A DNA stretch of 64,000 bases, from the NCBI GenBank assembly GCA_001972305.1, contig BDDD01000183.1:199271-263270 (forward strand), read 5' to 3'. Shown here in pieces: positions 1 to 11,383 of this stretch. Within the stretch, counting starts at the first letter, position 1; each line of letters starts with the position of its first letter. Position numbers and translations under genes: made by a program. The DNA is from Cephalotus follicularis. Lineage: Eukaryota > Streptophyta > Magnoliopsida > Oxalidales > Cephalotaceae. The notes beneath the pieces were generated by a model. It worked only from the letters and a program-made list of their open reading frames with translations, ran no database searches and had not been told where the DNA came from.

Positions 1-2753
1 GAACTGAAGGAGTTGAAAGTTCAACTGTAGGACTATCTTGACAAAGGCTTCATCAGACCGAGTGTGTCACCATGGGGAGCACCAGTTCTATTCGTAAAGA
101 AGAAGCATGGGTCAATGCGTCTGTGCATTGACTACAGGCTGCTGAATCAAGTGACGGTGAAGAACAAGTATCCTCTGCCCCATATTGAGGAATTGTTCGA
201 TCAATTGCAGGGCTCGACTGTGTTCTCAAAGCTTGACCTAAGAACAGGCTATCATCAGTTGAGGATCCGAGAAGGTGATGTGGAGAAGACTACGTTTCGA
301 ACCAGATATGGGCACTACGAATTTCTTATATTGCCATTTGGTTTGACGAATGCTCCTGCAGCTTTTATGTGTCTGATGAACAGAGTGTTCCAACCTTATC
401 TTGATCAGTTTGTGGTTTAGATGACATCCTGATCTACTCAAAGATCATAGAGGAACACAGGCGGCACTTGAGAATTGTACTGCAGACACTACGGAAGGAA
501 CAGTTATACGCCAAATTCAGCAAGTGTGAATTCAGGCTGGATCATGTGACGTTCCTAGATCATGTGACGTTCCTAGGTCACATAGTGTCGAGTGAAGGAT
601 TGTCAGTGGATCCTTCGAAGATCGAGAGCATTGTTGATTGGCCCCAACCGAGGAACGTTACGGAGGTGCGTAGTTTCTTGGGATTGGCTGGCTATTACCG
701 CAGATTCATCAAGGAGTTTTTGAAGCTTGCTACACCGCTGACACAGTTGACTCAGAAGAAGTCAAGCTTTGTGTGGGATGAGTCTTGCGAGGCAAGTTTC
801 CAGGAGTTGAAGAGTCGGTTAATTTCGGCTCCAGTGTTGGCATTACCTGAAGGTAATGAGGGGTTTACTGTCTATTCTGATGCTTCTATGAAAGGATTGG
901 GATGCATTCTGATGCAACATGGAAGGGTAATTGCATACGCATCGAGAAAGTTGAAGCCGTACGAGGAAAACTATCCCGTACACGATCTGGAACTGGCAGC
1001 CATAGTATTTGCTTTACAGAAATGGAGGCACTATCTCTATGGGGCTCAGTTTGAAATATTTACTGACCATAAAAGCTTGAAATATTTGTTTTCCCAGAAG
1101 GAGCTTAACATGAGACAGAGGCGATGGGTGGAATTCTTCAATGACTATAATTGCAACATTCAATACCACCCGGGAAAGGCAAATGTAGTGGCTGACACGC
1201 TGAGTCGCAAAGCGATGATTGCTGGAGCGGTGGTCTCACAGTGGAAGCTATTGGAGGAGTTTCAGAGATGGAATCCATTCATGGTTTCCCGTGGAGTTGT
1301 AGTGGCAAGTATGAGGGCACAGCCAGAACTTCTAGAGCGTATTCTGACTGCTCAGTATAGTGATGCTGAATTATGGAGTATCCGTGAGAACCTAGACGCT
1401 GATTCTGAGTTCTCCACACATACTGATGGCATGCTGAGGTTCCGAGGGAGGATATGTGTCCCTGATGATGAGACTATCAAGAATGAACTTCTGCAACAGG
1501 CTCACAAATCGAGATACAGCGTCCACCCAGGAAGTACAAAGATGTGGCACGACCTGAAGAAGAACTACTGGTGGAGTGGTATGAAGAGAGAGATTGCTAA
1601 GTATGTAGCTAGATGTTTGACCTGTCAGAGAGTGAAGGCTGAACATCAGAAACCTGCGGGATTGCTTCAGTCACTACCAGTGGTTGAATGGAAATGGGAG
1701 CACGTGACCATGGACTTTGTGTCAGGATTACCGAGGTCACGGAATCAGCATGAAGCCGTATGGGTTGTTGTGGACAGACTTACTAAGTCTGCACACTTTC
1801 TTCCGATGAACATGACATATTCTATCAAGAAGCTTGCTCGATTGTATATCCGGGAGATAGTGAGATTGCATGGGGTGCCGGTCAGTATTGTCTGCGACCG
1901 TGATGCTAGATTTACTTCGAGGTTCTGGAAGAAGTTCCAAGCAACTATGGGAACAACCTTGAACTTTAGCACTGCATTTCACCCACAGACTGACGGACAG
2001 TGCGAGCGTACGATCCAGACTCTGGAGGATATGCTTCGAGCTTGCATGATTGACTTTGCTAGGAGTTGGGAGGATCATCTAGCGTTGATTGAGTTCTCTT
2101 ACAACAACATTTTCCACACCAGCATCGGAATGGCCCCCTATGAAGCCTTATATGGGAGGAAATGCAGATCGCCTATTTGCTGGGATGAGGTAGGCGAGAG
2201 ACAAGTGCTGGGACCGGACTTGGTTCAAGAGACCACTGATAAGGTGGAGATGATCAAGAAGAGACTGCTAGCTGCACAGAGTCGGCAGAAGAGTTACGCC
2301 GACAGCAAGAGAAGGAAGCTCGAATTTGAGAAGGGAGATCATGTTTTCCTGAAGATCTCGCCTTCGAAGGGGATATACAGTTTTGTCCTTAAAGGGAAAC
2401 TAGCTCCGAGGTACATTGGACCTTACGAGATACTGGATAGAGTGGGAGAGGTAGCATACCAGATTTCACTACCGCCTAGCTTGTCGGACGTGCACAACGT
2501 ATTTCATGTTTCCATGTTACGGAAATACGTACCCGACCCATCTCACATTTGGAGCTACGACCCTGGATTCATCAGTCCGAGATTGACATATGAAGAGAGG
2601 CCAACAAGGATTGTGGATCGCACAGAAAAGGTTCTAAGGAACAAAACCATCCCTATGGTCAAGGTGTTGTGGAGTTTTTACGGAGCAGAGGAGGCTACGT
2701 GGGAGCGTGAGGAAGAAATGAGGGAGACTTTTCCCCACCTTTTTGAGATGTGA
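1..2753 (+). pseudogene. Ty3/gypsy pol fragment of element A (RT, RNase H, integrase, chromodomain)
   Basis: This is the 3' part of a chromovirus-type (Tekay/Del-like) polyprotein; its start lies left of the window. Bases 1-420 encode the N-terminal half of reverse transcriptase in frame 1, with a TAG stop at 28-30 where the sister copy in element C has a Gln codon. Near 418, eight bases present in the sister copy are missing just upstream of the catalytic Asp-Asp (DDILIYSK), so the frame shifts and reading resumes from 420 to the TGA at 2753. RNase H follows (TVYSDAS near 865, HDLELAA near 983, [10 protein letters not shown] near 1062). Then come the integrase HHCC region (about 1500-1630), catalytic residues near 1711, 1893 and 2001, and a C-terminal chromodomain-like stretch (about 2655-2750). 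An 18-bp in-frame duplication sits near 540-577. It cannot make an active protein. The lineage call is from family knowledge. Confidence 0.93.
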
Positions 2754-2787
2754 TGTAAGAGCTAAATTCGAGGACGAATTTTCCTTA

Positions 2788-2799
2788 AGGAGGGAGGAA
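2788..2799 (+). other. Polypurine tract of element A
   Basis: A purine run (AAGGAGGGAGGA) sits directly before the TGTAAGAG start of LTR A and 34 bases after the pol stop codon. This is the expected place for the plus-strand DNA primer of an LTR retrotransposon, and it fixes the 5' boundary of LTR A. Confidence 0.85.
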
Positions 2800-2970
2800 T
2801 GTAAGAGCCGCAAATTCAATTCGTGTACATTGTAATAATGATTAATAAAATGTGCACTTATTTGAATTTAATGTTCAATTATTGCAATTTGTGATTGATA
2901 AATTGCTTGGGATGAATTGGGATGCAAGTTGGTGGAAATCCAACTTAAGAAACCCTAAATTAACCTTGGA

Positions 2971-3050
2971 CAGCCGACTGTCACAGGGGAACAGTCGACT
3001 GGCTGATGCGTGTAGAGGACAGTCGACTGGCCCATGCATCCAGTCGACTG
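2971..3050. repeat. CAGTCGACTG palindrome cluster A1
   Basis: Four copies of the palindromic decamer (one CAGCCGACTG and three perfect) start at 2971, 2992, 3020 and 3041, spaced 21, 28 and 21 bp. The bases between copies are not conserved with each other. The cluster lies about 170 bp inside the LTR, upstream of the putative TATA region. LTRs B and C have clusters at the same place with almost the same spacing. Confidence 0.9.
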
Positions 3051-3446
3051 AAAATTCGACAGAACAGGTGTCTGTGCAGGTGTCAACTGAACTTGAGCGT
3101 GGCATGCATGGGGGTTACGTGTCCTAAGCTGCCATAACATGCAATGTGATACCTTGGATGTCCTCTGCACCTCTGCAAAGATTGCAGACCCTGCAACCTC
3201 CAAGAATCAAGAAGATAGATAAGAAAACAAAGGCATGTGAGAGAGAGAAGAAATGTGAGAGAAGAGGAGTAATTGAACCTGACGAATTCTGAACCTTAGG
3301 GCTTCTATATCATCTAAAAATGAGCTGAGAAAGAGTGTTAGAAACACTTGAGATAGAAAGAATTGCTGGAATTGTTTGAGAGCTTGCATTGGAGGGTTTG
3401 GAGTTTGAAGCTCAAAGTAGGAACTTGGGATCTTTGAACATTCCTG

Positions 3447-5149
3447 GTAAGTTCGAATTCTAACTCCCTGTATTATTGTGAGCTGACGGTGAGATTAGGA
3501 GAATGTTTAATCTACTGTAAATGTTTGGTTAACATCTTCTAAGATTATGGAAATTATATGGAAGTAGCACTTGGCTCAAGTAAATGAGTATGTAATCTCT
3601 AAATGGATTAGAAGGTTGTTGTTAGTCCCATAATAAACTACTGATTTCCTCATGAATATGCATATACACCTACTGTTCACTAAGAGATTATGAATTGAGA
3701 TAGTGGGACATGCACATGATGTAGTAAAAGGGAGTGGATATAAAGCTTAATGAACAAATGACTTAAGCTACTGATTGTATTGGTTATAAGTATTACTGAA
3801 TCTACTGTTACTGTTGCATGTATCCATAAACATGCATAGACTGAATTGCTCAGATTAAATGAAGTGTTGGTGAAAGCTTGGGAAAGGCTTTGGAACCTTA
3901 AAGAGAAAGATCACACAATTGATCTTGGGATAGCAAATTGAGGTAGGGGTAGTGTTATGTTTTGGAAGATATGTTCATGCATTTCATGTATGTTAAATTC
4001 TACTTGCATTGAAATGATTGGCATTGGAATTGCACTACACATAAACTGTTCTGCCTGCATTCTGGGCAAAAACAGTCGACTGCCACTGAAAGCAGTCGAC
4101 TGCACGACCTAACAGTCGACTGGTTCTTGAATGCAGTCGACTGTTCTGGGCAGAAATTGCATAACATCAATGAAATTGTTACTGATTTGCATTGCTACTG
4201 AATTGTATATGATACCATCATATAATAGATACTGTTTGATGTTATTTAGCATCATTTCTACTGATATTTCAATGATCGAACGAGAGATGTGCTATATGCA
4301 CAAATTATGGTTTTAAACACCACTTTCAATGGAAGTTATTATCTACAAGAACTACTGTTGTGATTAATGTTACCATATATGCTACTTATGTAGTATATAC
4401 CTACTGTTTGGTGCTATTAACACCACTACTACTGATAGTTTCAAGATTAAAACCATTTATGGGATTTGAGCCCAAAATTATGATAATTCACTATCATTTT
4501 CAAAAAGAAGCTTATTGTTAAGATAAACTACTGATTTCCTCCACAGGAGAGGTACCTACTGCTTGTTTCCGAATTGGAAACCTCCACTGTACTGATATCG
4601 TTTCCTCATGTGAGATGTACGATTACTGAAATGATATGTTTCTAAAGAAAACACCTTGATATTGCATATTGATTATATATGTAATATTATTACTGATTGT
4701 ACTGATTGAATTGATTGTCTATGTTACTGCCATAGTTAGTGATGGAGGATATCACTGATTATGGATGTGATCCTGGGTGTCAGGAGCTGGCTAGAGTATC
4801 ACCCAACTGTCTACAATTGCAGAAATTACTGTTAAACTACCCGCCAACGCCGGTAGTAACGTTACCTGATTCATCATCCTCGGTGCATAGGGTGATAGAT
4901 AGGTGGTGCGCAATTGGTGCTAGCAGTTAGCGATATGCGACACCCAAACCACTGAATGAATTGATTCTACCCTTGTGCGGTATCTTTGCATATGTACTGT
5001 TTATGGCCACTTGGCATGATTGCTTACATATTGGCACTGAAATGTTATTTTATATAAACTGTCATACATGTTGCATTCATATATTCCTCAGCATACTTTA
5101 TCTTCCTACTTAGCCAAGTGAGGACAACGGCTAACCCGTACAATTACAG
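3447..5149 (+). other. Putative intron within LTR A
   Basis: A donor-like G|GTAAGT at 3447 pairs with CTAAC followed by TACAATTACAG ending at 5149. The donor and the CTAAC-TACAATTNCAG acceptor are conserved at the same places in LTRs B and C, and the acceptor block also appears in families D, F and L. The CTAAC fits the plant branch-point consensus. This is a prediction without transcript support. Confidence 0.4.
4073..4143. repeat. CAGTCGACTG palindrome cluster A2
   Basis: Four perfect copies start at 4073, 4093, 4113 and 4134, spaced 20, 20 and 21 bp. The cluster lies about 1.27 kb inside LTR A and inside the putative LTR intron. LTRs B and C have six copies at the equivalent site. Confidence 0.92.
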
Positions 5150-5480
5150 ATTGAGCTAGGACGTTCGGAGCCTTGCCACTGAAGCTTTGGAAAGCTTCTG
5201 TTATCTTTTAAGGTTGTTATTACTTTAATGTATTGTAATAAATGAACGAATCATACCTCGTTTAGTTGTTTTCCTTATGTTAAGGATAATGTTGAATTGT
5301 ACCCGCACGTAGTATGTGATGCGTGCGGATGGCTTGTAATTTTATATTCCAGCTTATTGACTGTTTCCGCATATTGTTTAATTACTGTTGAATGAAATGC
5401 TGGAATTTATGTTTAATACTGATATCACCATATATGCTGGTCTAATGTAAGTGAACAAAAAAAAAAAACGGGGTGTGACA

Positions 5481-6457
5481 CATTCATTCATTGCATCTGA
5501 ATTTGCTCGCAATCTGCATGGCATTACTTCTAGACTATCATATGTTTTGGAAATAAGTACTCCTGCGGGTACTTGTCTTTTATCTGATACTGTTATGAAA
5601 GACTGTGAAATCGTGATAGCTGGGATTGAACTATCCGCTGACTTGATAGTATTACCTATCCGAGATTTTGATGTAATCTTGGGGATGGATTGGCTGTATG
5701 CTCATCATGCTTGTGTTGATTGCTACAACAAGATGATGACATTTTATCTTCAAGATAGGATGGAGTGCAAGTTTATCGGAGAGAAGAATATTACTGGTCC
5801 GATCATTTCATATACACGAGCAAAAAAATATCTCAAGCAAGGATGCGAAGGCTATTTGGCGTATGTGATTGATCATACGAAAGGTACGCCCAGTATTGAA
5901 CAAGTGCCTGTTGTATGTGAATTTCCTGATGTGTTTCCAGATGAACTCACTTCGTTGCCACCGGAGAGAGATATCGAGTTCAGTATTGAATTATTACCTG
6001 GAACTGCTCTTATATCCAGAGCACCATACAGAATGGCTCCTGGTGAACTGAAGGAGTTGAAAGTTCAACTGCAAGATTATCTTGACAAAGGATTTATCAG
6101 ACTGAGTGTATCACCGTGGGGCGCACTGGTTTTGTTTGTGAAGAAGAAGGATGGATCGATGCGGCTATGCATTGATTACAGGCTACTGAAACAGGTGACG
6201 GTGAAGAACAAATATCCTCTGCCACATATTGAGGAGTTGTTCGACCAATTGCATGTCTCAAGTGTATACTCCAAACTTGACCTGAGAACAGGTTACCATC
6301 AGTTGAGGATTAGAGAAGGTGATGTGGAGAAAACCGTATTTCGAACCAGATATGGGCATTATGAATTTTTGATACTGCCATTTGGTTTGACTAATGCTCC
6401 TGCAGCTTTTATGTGTCTGATGAACAAAGTGTTCCAACCTTACCTGGACCAGGGGAA
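5481..6457 (+). pseudogene. Internally deleted protease-RT fragment between LTR A and LTR B
   Basis: An uninterrupted frame of about 325 codons covers the protease after its catalytic Asp-Pro-Gly (it starts at the HSFIASEF motif), the linker (DVILGMDW), and RT through [11 protein letters not shown] to just before the catalytic Asp-Asp. The left end is fused to the last bases of LTR A at a GAC microhomology. The right end, in the LDQ codons, is fused to a short purine stub (GGGGAA) that precedes LTR B. The primer-binding site, gag, RNase H and integrase are missing. The frame opens at about 5451 only because LTR sequence reads through, so no real start codon exists. This is a deletion derivative that could move only in trans, if at all. 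Confidence 0.92.
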
Positions 6458-6630
6458 TGTAATAACCGCAAATTCAATTAATGTATATTGATCCAAATTT
6501 GAAATAAAATATACATTTAAATTGAGTTATTTGTCCAATTATACTAATTTCTATGATTGGTAAATGCTTGGGATGAATGGATGTACTTTTGGTGAAGTAT
6601 CAAAGTTAAGAAGCCCTAAACTAGCCCAAA

Positions 6631-6710
6631 CAGCCGACTGTCACAGGGCAACAATCGACTGTTTGCTACGTGATGAAGGCAGTCGACTGCCCACTAAATC
6701 CAGTCGACTG
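6631..6710. repeat. CAGTCGACTG palindrome cluster B1
   Basis: Four motifs start at 6631 (CAGCCGACTG), 6652 (CAATCGACTG), 6680 and 6701. The spacing of 21, 28 and 21 bp is identical to cluster A1. Confidence 0.9.
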
Positions 6711-7086
6711 GACTAGTGCAGGACAGACTCCTGGCATGTGTAGAGACAAGAATGACAGGTGGGTAGGAGGCACATGCGTTTCACCACCTGCCGGAACATG
6801 CAAAAGTGAATGCTTGCATGTTCTCTGCAGACCTACAACCTGCAAATTGAGAAATAATAAGAGAAAGGTGAAGAGAGGGATGCATGTGATGGAAAGAAAA
6901 GAGAGAAAAGTGAGTGCATGTGACTTAGAGAAGGAATCTGACGAATTCAACAGACCTTTAACCTTATATCAGCTGATTGAATGGTGAAATGAGTGTTAGA
7001 ATCATTGAGTGAAGAGAGGAATTTGGAGCTTGCATTGGAGGAATTGTAGAGAGCACCAAGGAGGACTTGGAAGCTTTGGACTCTTG

Positions 7087-8836
7087 GTAAGTCCTTGATT
7101 CGAACTCTCTGTTGCTATGATGATAATGTAGCTAGGAATGTTAATATCTCCTGTTAATGGATTAGAATCAACAACTCTTAGAATTGGAATAGAAGATGGT
7201 AAATGGTTCAAGTGTAAATGGTGACTATAGCCTCTAGAATGGATTATAGTTGTTGTTAATGTTAGGATATATGCTTACTGGTTTCTTAAGTATTTATATG
7301 CATCTTCTGTCAAAACAAGTTAAGATCAATGAACCGCAAATTAATGACATTTGACATAGAGTTCAAAGAAAAAGTGGTGGAATGGTAAGAGTAGTGTTAA
7401 GACTCAATGAGCTAGTGATAAGCTACTGTTAGAGTTATTGAAACTTACTAGTACTGATGCATGTGTCCATAAACATGCATACATTGATTGAACTTGCTGG
7501 ATTGAAAGATTGTTGGTGAAGAAGGCTTGAAACTCAAGGAGAAAGATCAAACTCAATTGATCTTAGGATAGCGATTTGAGGTAGGGGTAATAATATGTTA
7601 TGGAAGATATAGTATGCATATAGTGTATGTCTATTTTCTGCATGATTACATGTGTTGAAATCGATTGGAAATTGAACTTGAAGTGCATGACTTGCTACTA
7701 CCTGCATTTTCTGGGCAGAGGCAGTCGACTGGACCTCATGGCAGTCGACTACTCAACCTATCCAGTCGACTGCCAAGGCAAAGCAGTCGACTACACAACC
7801 AAGGAAGTCGGCTAATCTTGATGGCAGCCGACTGTTCTGGGTAAATTTTCTACTATAAGTCCTATGAAGGCCTCAATTTTGAATGTAATGAATCTGGCCT
7901 CCATTCGGATGACTAGAACAGTTAATCCTGGCCTCATATACCATTACATTCCAAAACTAAACAATGTGCGCACTCCTTGTGAGAGTTGTATATGAATTGA
8001 CTATGAAGTGCCATTATTGTGAATCCTTGCATTGCCACTGAATTGTGATATTGTTACTGAATATACTACTGTCATGTCATTATATATTGTTTTTGGTGCT
8101 ATTAACACCACTACCACTTGTATTCAAGGATTGAAACCAACTATGGGCTATGTACCCAAATTATGAGATCAACTATCATTTTCAAATGAATGATTATTGC
8201 CAATGAACTACTGATTTTCCTCCTATATGAGAGGTACCTACTGTTTTGTTTCCAAAACTGGAAACCATTATTGAATTGATATCGTTTTCCTCCGAAGAGA
8301 TGTGCGATAATTGACTTGTCATAGTTTCTAAAGAAAACTACTTTTCTATTGCATATTGCCGATATATGTAATATTATTATTGAAATGCTTGTATTGGTTG
8401 TCTATGATTGCCGTGGTTGAGTGACGGAGGATGTCACTGACTACGGAATGTGATTCTGGGTGCCAGGAGTTGGCCAGAGTATCACCCAAGTGTTCTGCAA
8501 CGCAGAAATTGATTGTTAAACTACCCGCCAATGCCGGTAGTAAGTGTTACCTAATCTATCATCTTCGGAGCGTAGGGTGATAGATAGGTGGTGCACAGTT
8601 GGTGCTAGGAGTTAGTGACATGTGACACCCAAGTGAGGGATGAATTGATTGTACCCTTGTGAGGTATTCTTGCATATGGATTGTTTATGGCCACTTGGCA
8701 TGATTGCTTATATATTGGCTCATTTAAATGTTATTTTGATATAAACTGTCATACCTGTTGCATTCATATATTCCTTATCATGCATTATCTTCCTACTTAG
8801 CCAAGTGAGGACAACGGCTAACCCCTACAATTTCAG
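7087..8836 (+). other. Putative intron within LTR B
   Basis: A donor-like GGTAAGTCC at 7087 and an acceptor CTAACCCCTACAATTTCAG ending at 8836 match LTRs A and C in sequence and relative position. There is no transcript evidence. Confidence 0.4.
7722..7834. repeat. CAGTCGACTG palindrome cluster B2
   Basis: Six motifs start at 7722, 7742, 7763, 7784, 7805 (degenerate) and 7825, spaced 20, 21, 21, 21 and 20 bp. The same positions and spacings recur in LTR C. Confidence 0.92.
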
Positions 8837-9159
8837 ATTAATCAAGGATATTTGGAGATTGCCGCTGAAGCTTGGAGAGCTTCTATTGTCAATTTAAGGT
8901 TGTTATTTAATTTATGTTGTATTGTATTGTATCGAACAGATCACATCCTGTGTTGTATTGTATTTCCTTTATGTAAGGATAATTGTTGCTTTTACCCGCA
9001 CGTAGTATGGGATGCGCGCGGACGGTTTGTATTATATTCCGGCTTATCGAATGCTTCCGCAAATTTATTTATGAATTGTTGCTGGAATATTATTTGTGCT
9101 TAATTCTGATATCACCACATATGCTTGCCTAACGTGATCCGAAACAACGGGGTGTGACA

Positions 9160-9840
9160 GGAAAGGCATATAAAACAATAGAATCTCAGTATCAATTGAT
9201 AGAAAAGGAAACATCCACTCACTAGCAACTGCAGTCCACTGCTAGCTTCCTTGTTGTGTGGACTCCACGCCTGGATCTTCCTCTACAAGATCAACACATA
9301 ACAACTTAGCCATAACTATCCAACACTACCGAGAAACATGCATGAATCACACACATGCATAAGAACCACAAGCAAGCTCTTCCTCTGCCTCACAACCATT
9401 ACTCTACCGTCGAAGCTTCACACCATAACCATACCGAGGAGAACACTCACCTGGGTAACGTGTAGACGGAAAGAACGTTCATACCTCAGATGACGAATGA
9501 AAGCTTCAAGAAGAACGAAGAAGAAGAAGAAAGGAAAGCAACTTTCAGCAACTGCTCCTTCCAAAATGAACTGATTGAAATGATCAATTGTCCCTTCTCA
9601 TCAGCCAAAGTACACCAACACCAACTATCAAAACTTCCACAAGAAGCTTCACACACTTCCCAAGGCACAAAAACAAAAATATCTTCCCTTTATCCCTTCT
9701 TCACTCTTCACATAACATAACACATATCCAATGGGCCTTAAGCCACCAAGCCCAAACTGAAACCAACAAAGAAGAAAAGAAAAAAAAATTCCCCCAAGGC
9801 CCAAACATCAATTTATCCAAAATTAATGCGGGTCGTCACA
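9160..9840 (-). mobile_element. Partial LTR N, inverted, unassigned family
   Basis: Read on the minus strand, the segment starts TGTGACGACCCGCATTAA at 9840, a typical plant gypsy LTR terminus, and runs left until it is cut by LTR B at 9159. The remainder would lie left of the window. It shows the usual leader composition (CT/GA-rich stretch at 9490-9800) and a donor-like GAGGTATGAAC near 9480-9490. No coding region is recognised; short ORFs here are compositional. It interrupts LTR D1, whose first bases are missing at 9841. Confidence 0.7.
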
Positions 9841-9911
9841 GAAATGTTAAAGGTGCATGTTAAGTCAAAATGGCGTTGTATTGGGCCAAAACCGTCACCG
9901 CCTTAATGAAA

Positions 9912-10037
9912 GCATCGATGCTTATGAGACAAGGGCACACATAACCTCATGCACATGAACGTCGACGATTAATGATAGCGCTGATGCCTTTGAGGTAAAA
10001 CGTCATAAGCGCCGACGCTTAGGATAAGAGTCGATGC
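9912..10037. repeat. GCGTCGACGC-type cluster, D1 upstream group
   Basis: Variants of the palindrome GCGTCGACGC lie at about 9912, 9959, 9978, 10009 and 10028. Neighbouring motifs are often 19 bp apart. The copies are more diverged than the CAGTCGACTG copies of family A. Confidence 0.75.
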
Positions 10038-10834
10038 TTTTTGTCAAATGATAGACACATTTATACACTAACGAGAAAATGTGGTGCAAGGGGCAGGTGG
10101 AGGCCACTTCCATGTGCCTTAACATGCAGTTTGAAACGTGTTGGACATGATAGACATGACGCCAAGCCTGCCATGACAGAAGGGAAGAGAAGACATGACA
10201 CTTGTGCATGCATGCAGGTGAGAAATGGTAGAGGGAAGAGAAAGAGAGATACCTGGTATGCCATGCAACCAGGTGCGAAGAAGAGATGGAACCTGCCATT
10301 CATGAAGATAGAAACAAGGACATAACCAACATAAAACATCTCATCCTTCTCCTCTTTCTCGGCTAAACACCTGTGAAAAGAAAAAGAAGAGAAACCAATG
10401 GGTTAGAGGAAAAAACCCAGTGAGGGGAGGAAAGAGGATTTCCTCCATTGTTGAACCAACTTGAAGCTCGGGACTTGGAGCTTGTGGCCTGCAGCTACTG
10501 GGCGGACCTTCAAACTACTGTGACCGGATTTTGGAACACAAAGAGGTGGACATTCAGTTCCTAACTTGGAACTAAAGGTAGGGGATTGTAGTGGAGATTT
10601 ATACATGCAAAATTGAAATTGAAGTTAACGTTCTTGCCATTGATGTTACGCATGATCTGCATATTGATATGGACTATTTTGGATTGTTGGATGGTTAAGA
10701 TGGTTACTGTAAAATTGTAAAGTGATCATGCATGTGTATTCTAAGTGAATAATCGGACTGGAATTGCATGTTCAATTGGATTATACTCCCTGGTATGTTT
10801 TAAACGATGAAGATGGTTGTACTGAACTGTCTAA

Positions 10835-11383
10835 CCGTCGAAGCTCACGTTATAAGCATCGACACTTTTATGTGTTAAGGCAATAGACGTCGACGCTTAA
10901 AGAAAACGTCGACGCCTTATTTGAAAATTTACAGAACTGTAATGTTCGCTCATGGATTGCATGATTGGTTGATGGTTTGATGACTTGGTTACATATATTG
11001 ACAACTTACTGTGCGTATTACACATGAACAGACCGTCTCCAGGATTGCATGTAAGTTTGTGGGATGGATTCTCCTTTGGATCGTGACTGGTTTAAGTGAT
11101 GTTTCCTGCTATCACTTAACCATCGACACTTATAGGAAAGCGTCGATGCTTATGGTTTGCTCCACCTGGGATTACAACGCACGAAGCAACGACGCTAAGG
11201 TTCCTACCTTAAGCGTCGGCACCTTTGTGATAACCGTCGACGCTCAAGGATTTTGGCCTTGCAGCATCGACGCCGATGAAGAACATCGACACATTTGCAA
11301 CAGGAGTAAGCGCTGACGCCTGGTATGAAACGTTCACGCTTAGAGGACATAAGCGTCAACGCCCGGGGGATAAGGGTCGACGC
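10835..11383. repeat. GCGTCGACGC-type clusters, D1 downstream group
   Basis: Motif starts are near 10835, 10856, 10887, 10906, then 11120, 11140, 11186, 11213, 11234, 11264, 11283, 11310, 11330, 11353 and 11374. Spacings are mostly 19-23 or 27-31 bp. Cores vary (GTCGAC, ATCGAC, GTCGAT, CTGAC) but the flanking GC..GC symmetry is largely kept. The group lies inside the putative LTR intron. Confidence 0.8.

Larger units (their letters stand above)
2800..5480 (+). mobile_element. LTR A (family A, 2,681 bp), shared between two internal regions
   Basis: The LTR begins TGTAAGAGCCGCAAATTC after a polypurine tract and ends GGGGTGTGACA. LTRs B and C of this window have the same termini and are alignable along most of their length. 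It is the 3' LTR of the pol fragment at 1-2753 and is also fused to a second, truncated internal region on its right, so one LTR serves two internal segments. A TATA-like CTATATCAT lies near 3305. It holds two clusters of CAGTCGACTG and a putative intron (3447-5149). ORFs within it are short, lack homology and are not annotated. Confidence 0.9.
6458..9159 (+). mobile_element. LTR B (family A, 2,702 bp)
   Basis: It starts TGTAATAACCGCAAATTC and ends GGGGTGTGACA. It is the right-hand LTR of the A tandem structure and is followed by unrelated sequence (inverted LTR N). A TATA-like CCTTATATCAG lies near 6961. A putative intron runs from the donor at 7087 to TACAATTTCAG ending at 8836. It carries palindrome clusters at 6631-6710 and 7722-7834. 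The 5' partner LTR of the whole insertion lies outside the window, so the TSD cannot be checked. Confidence 0.9.
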
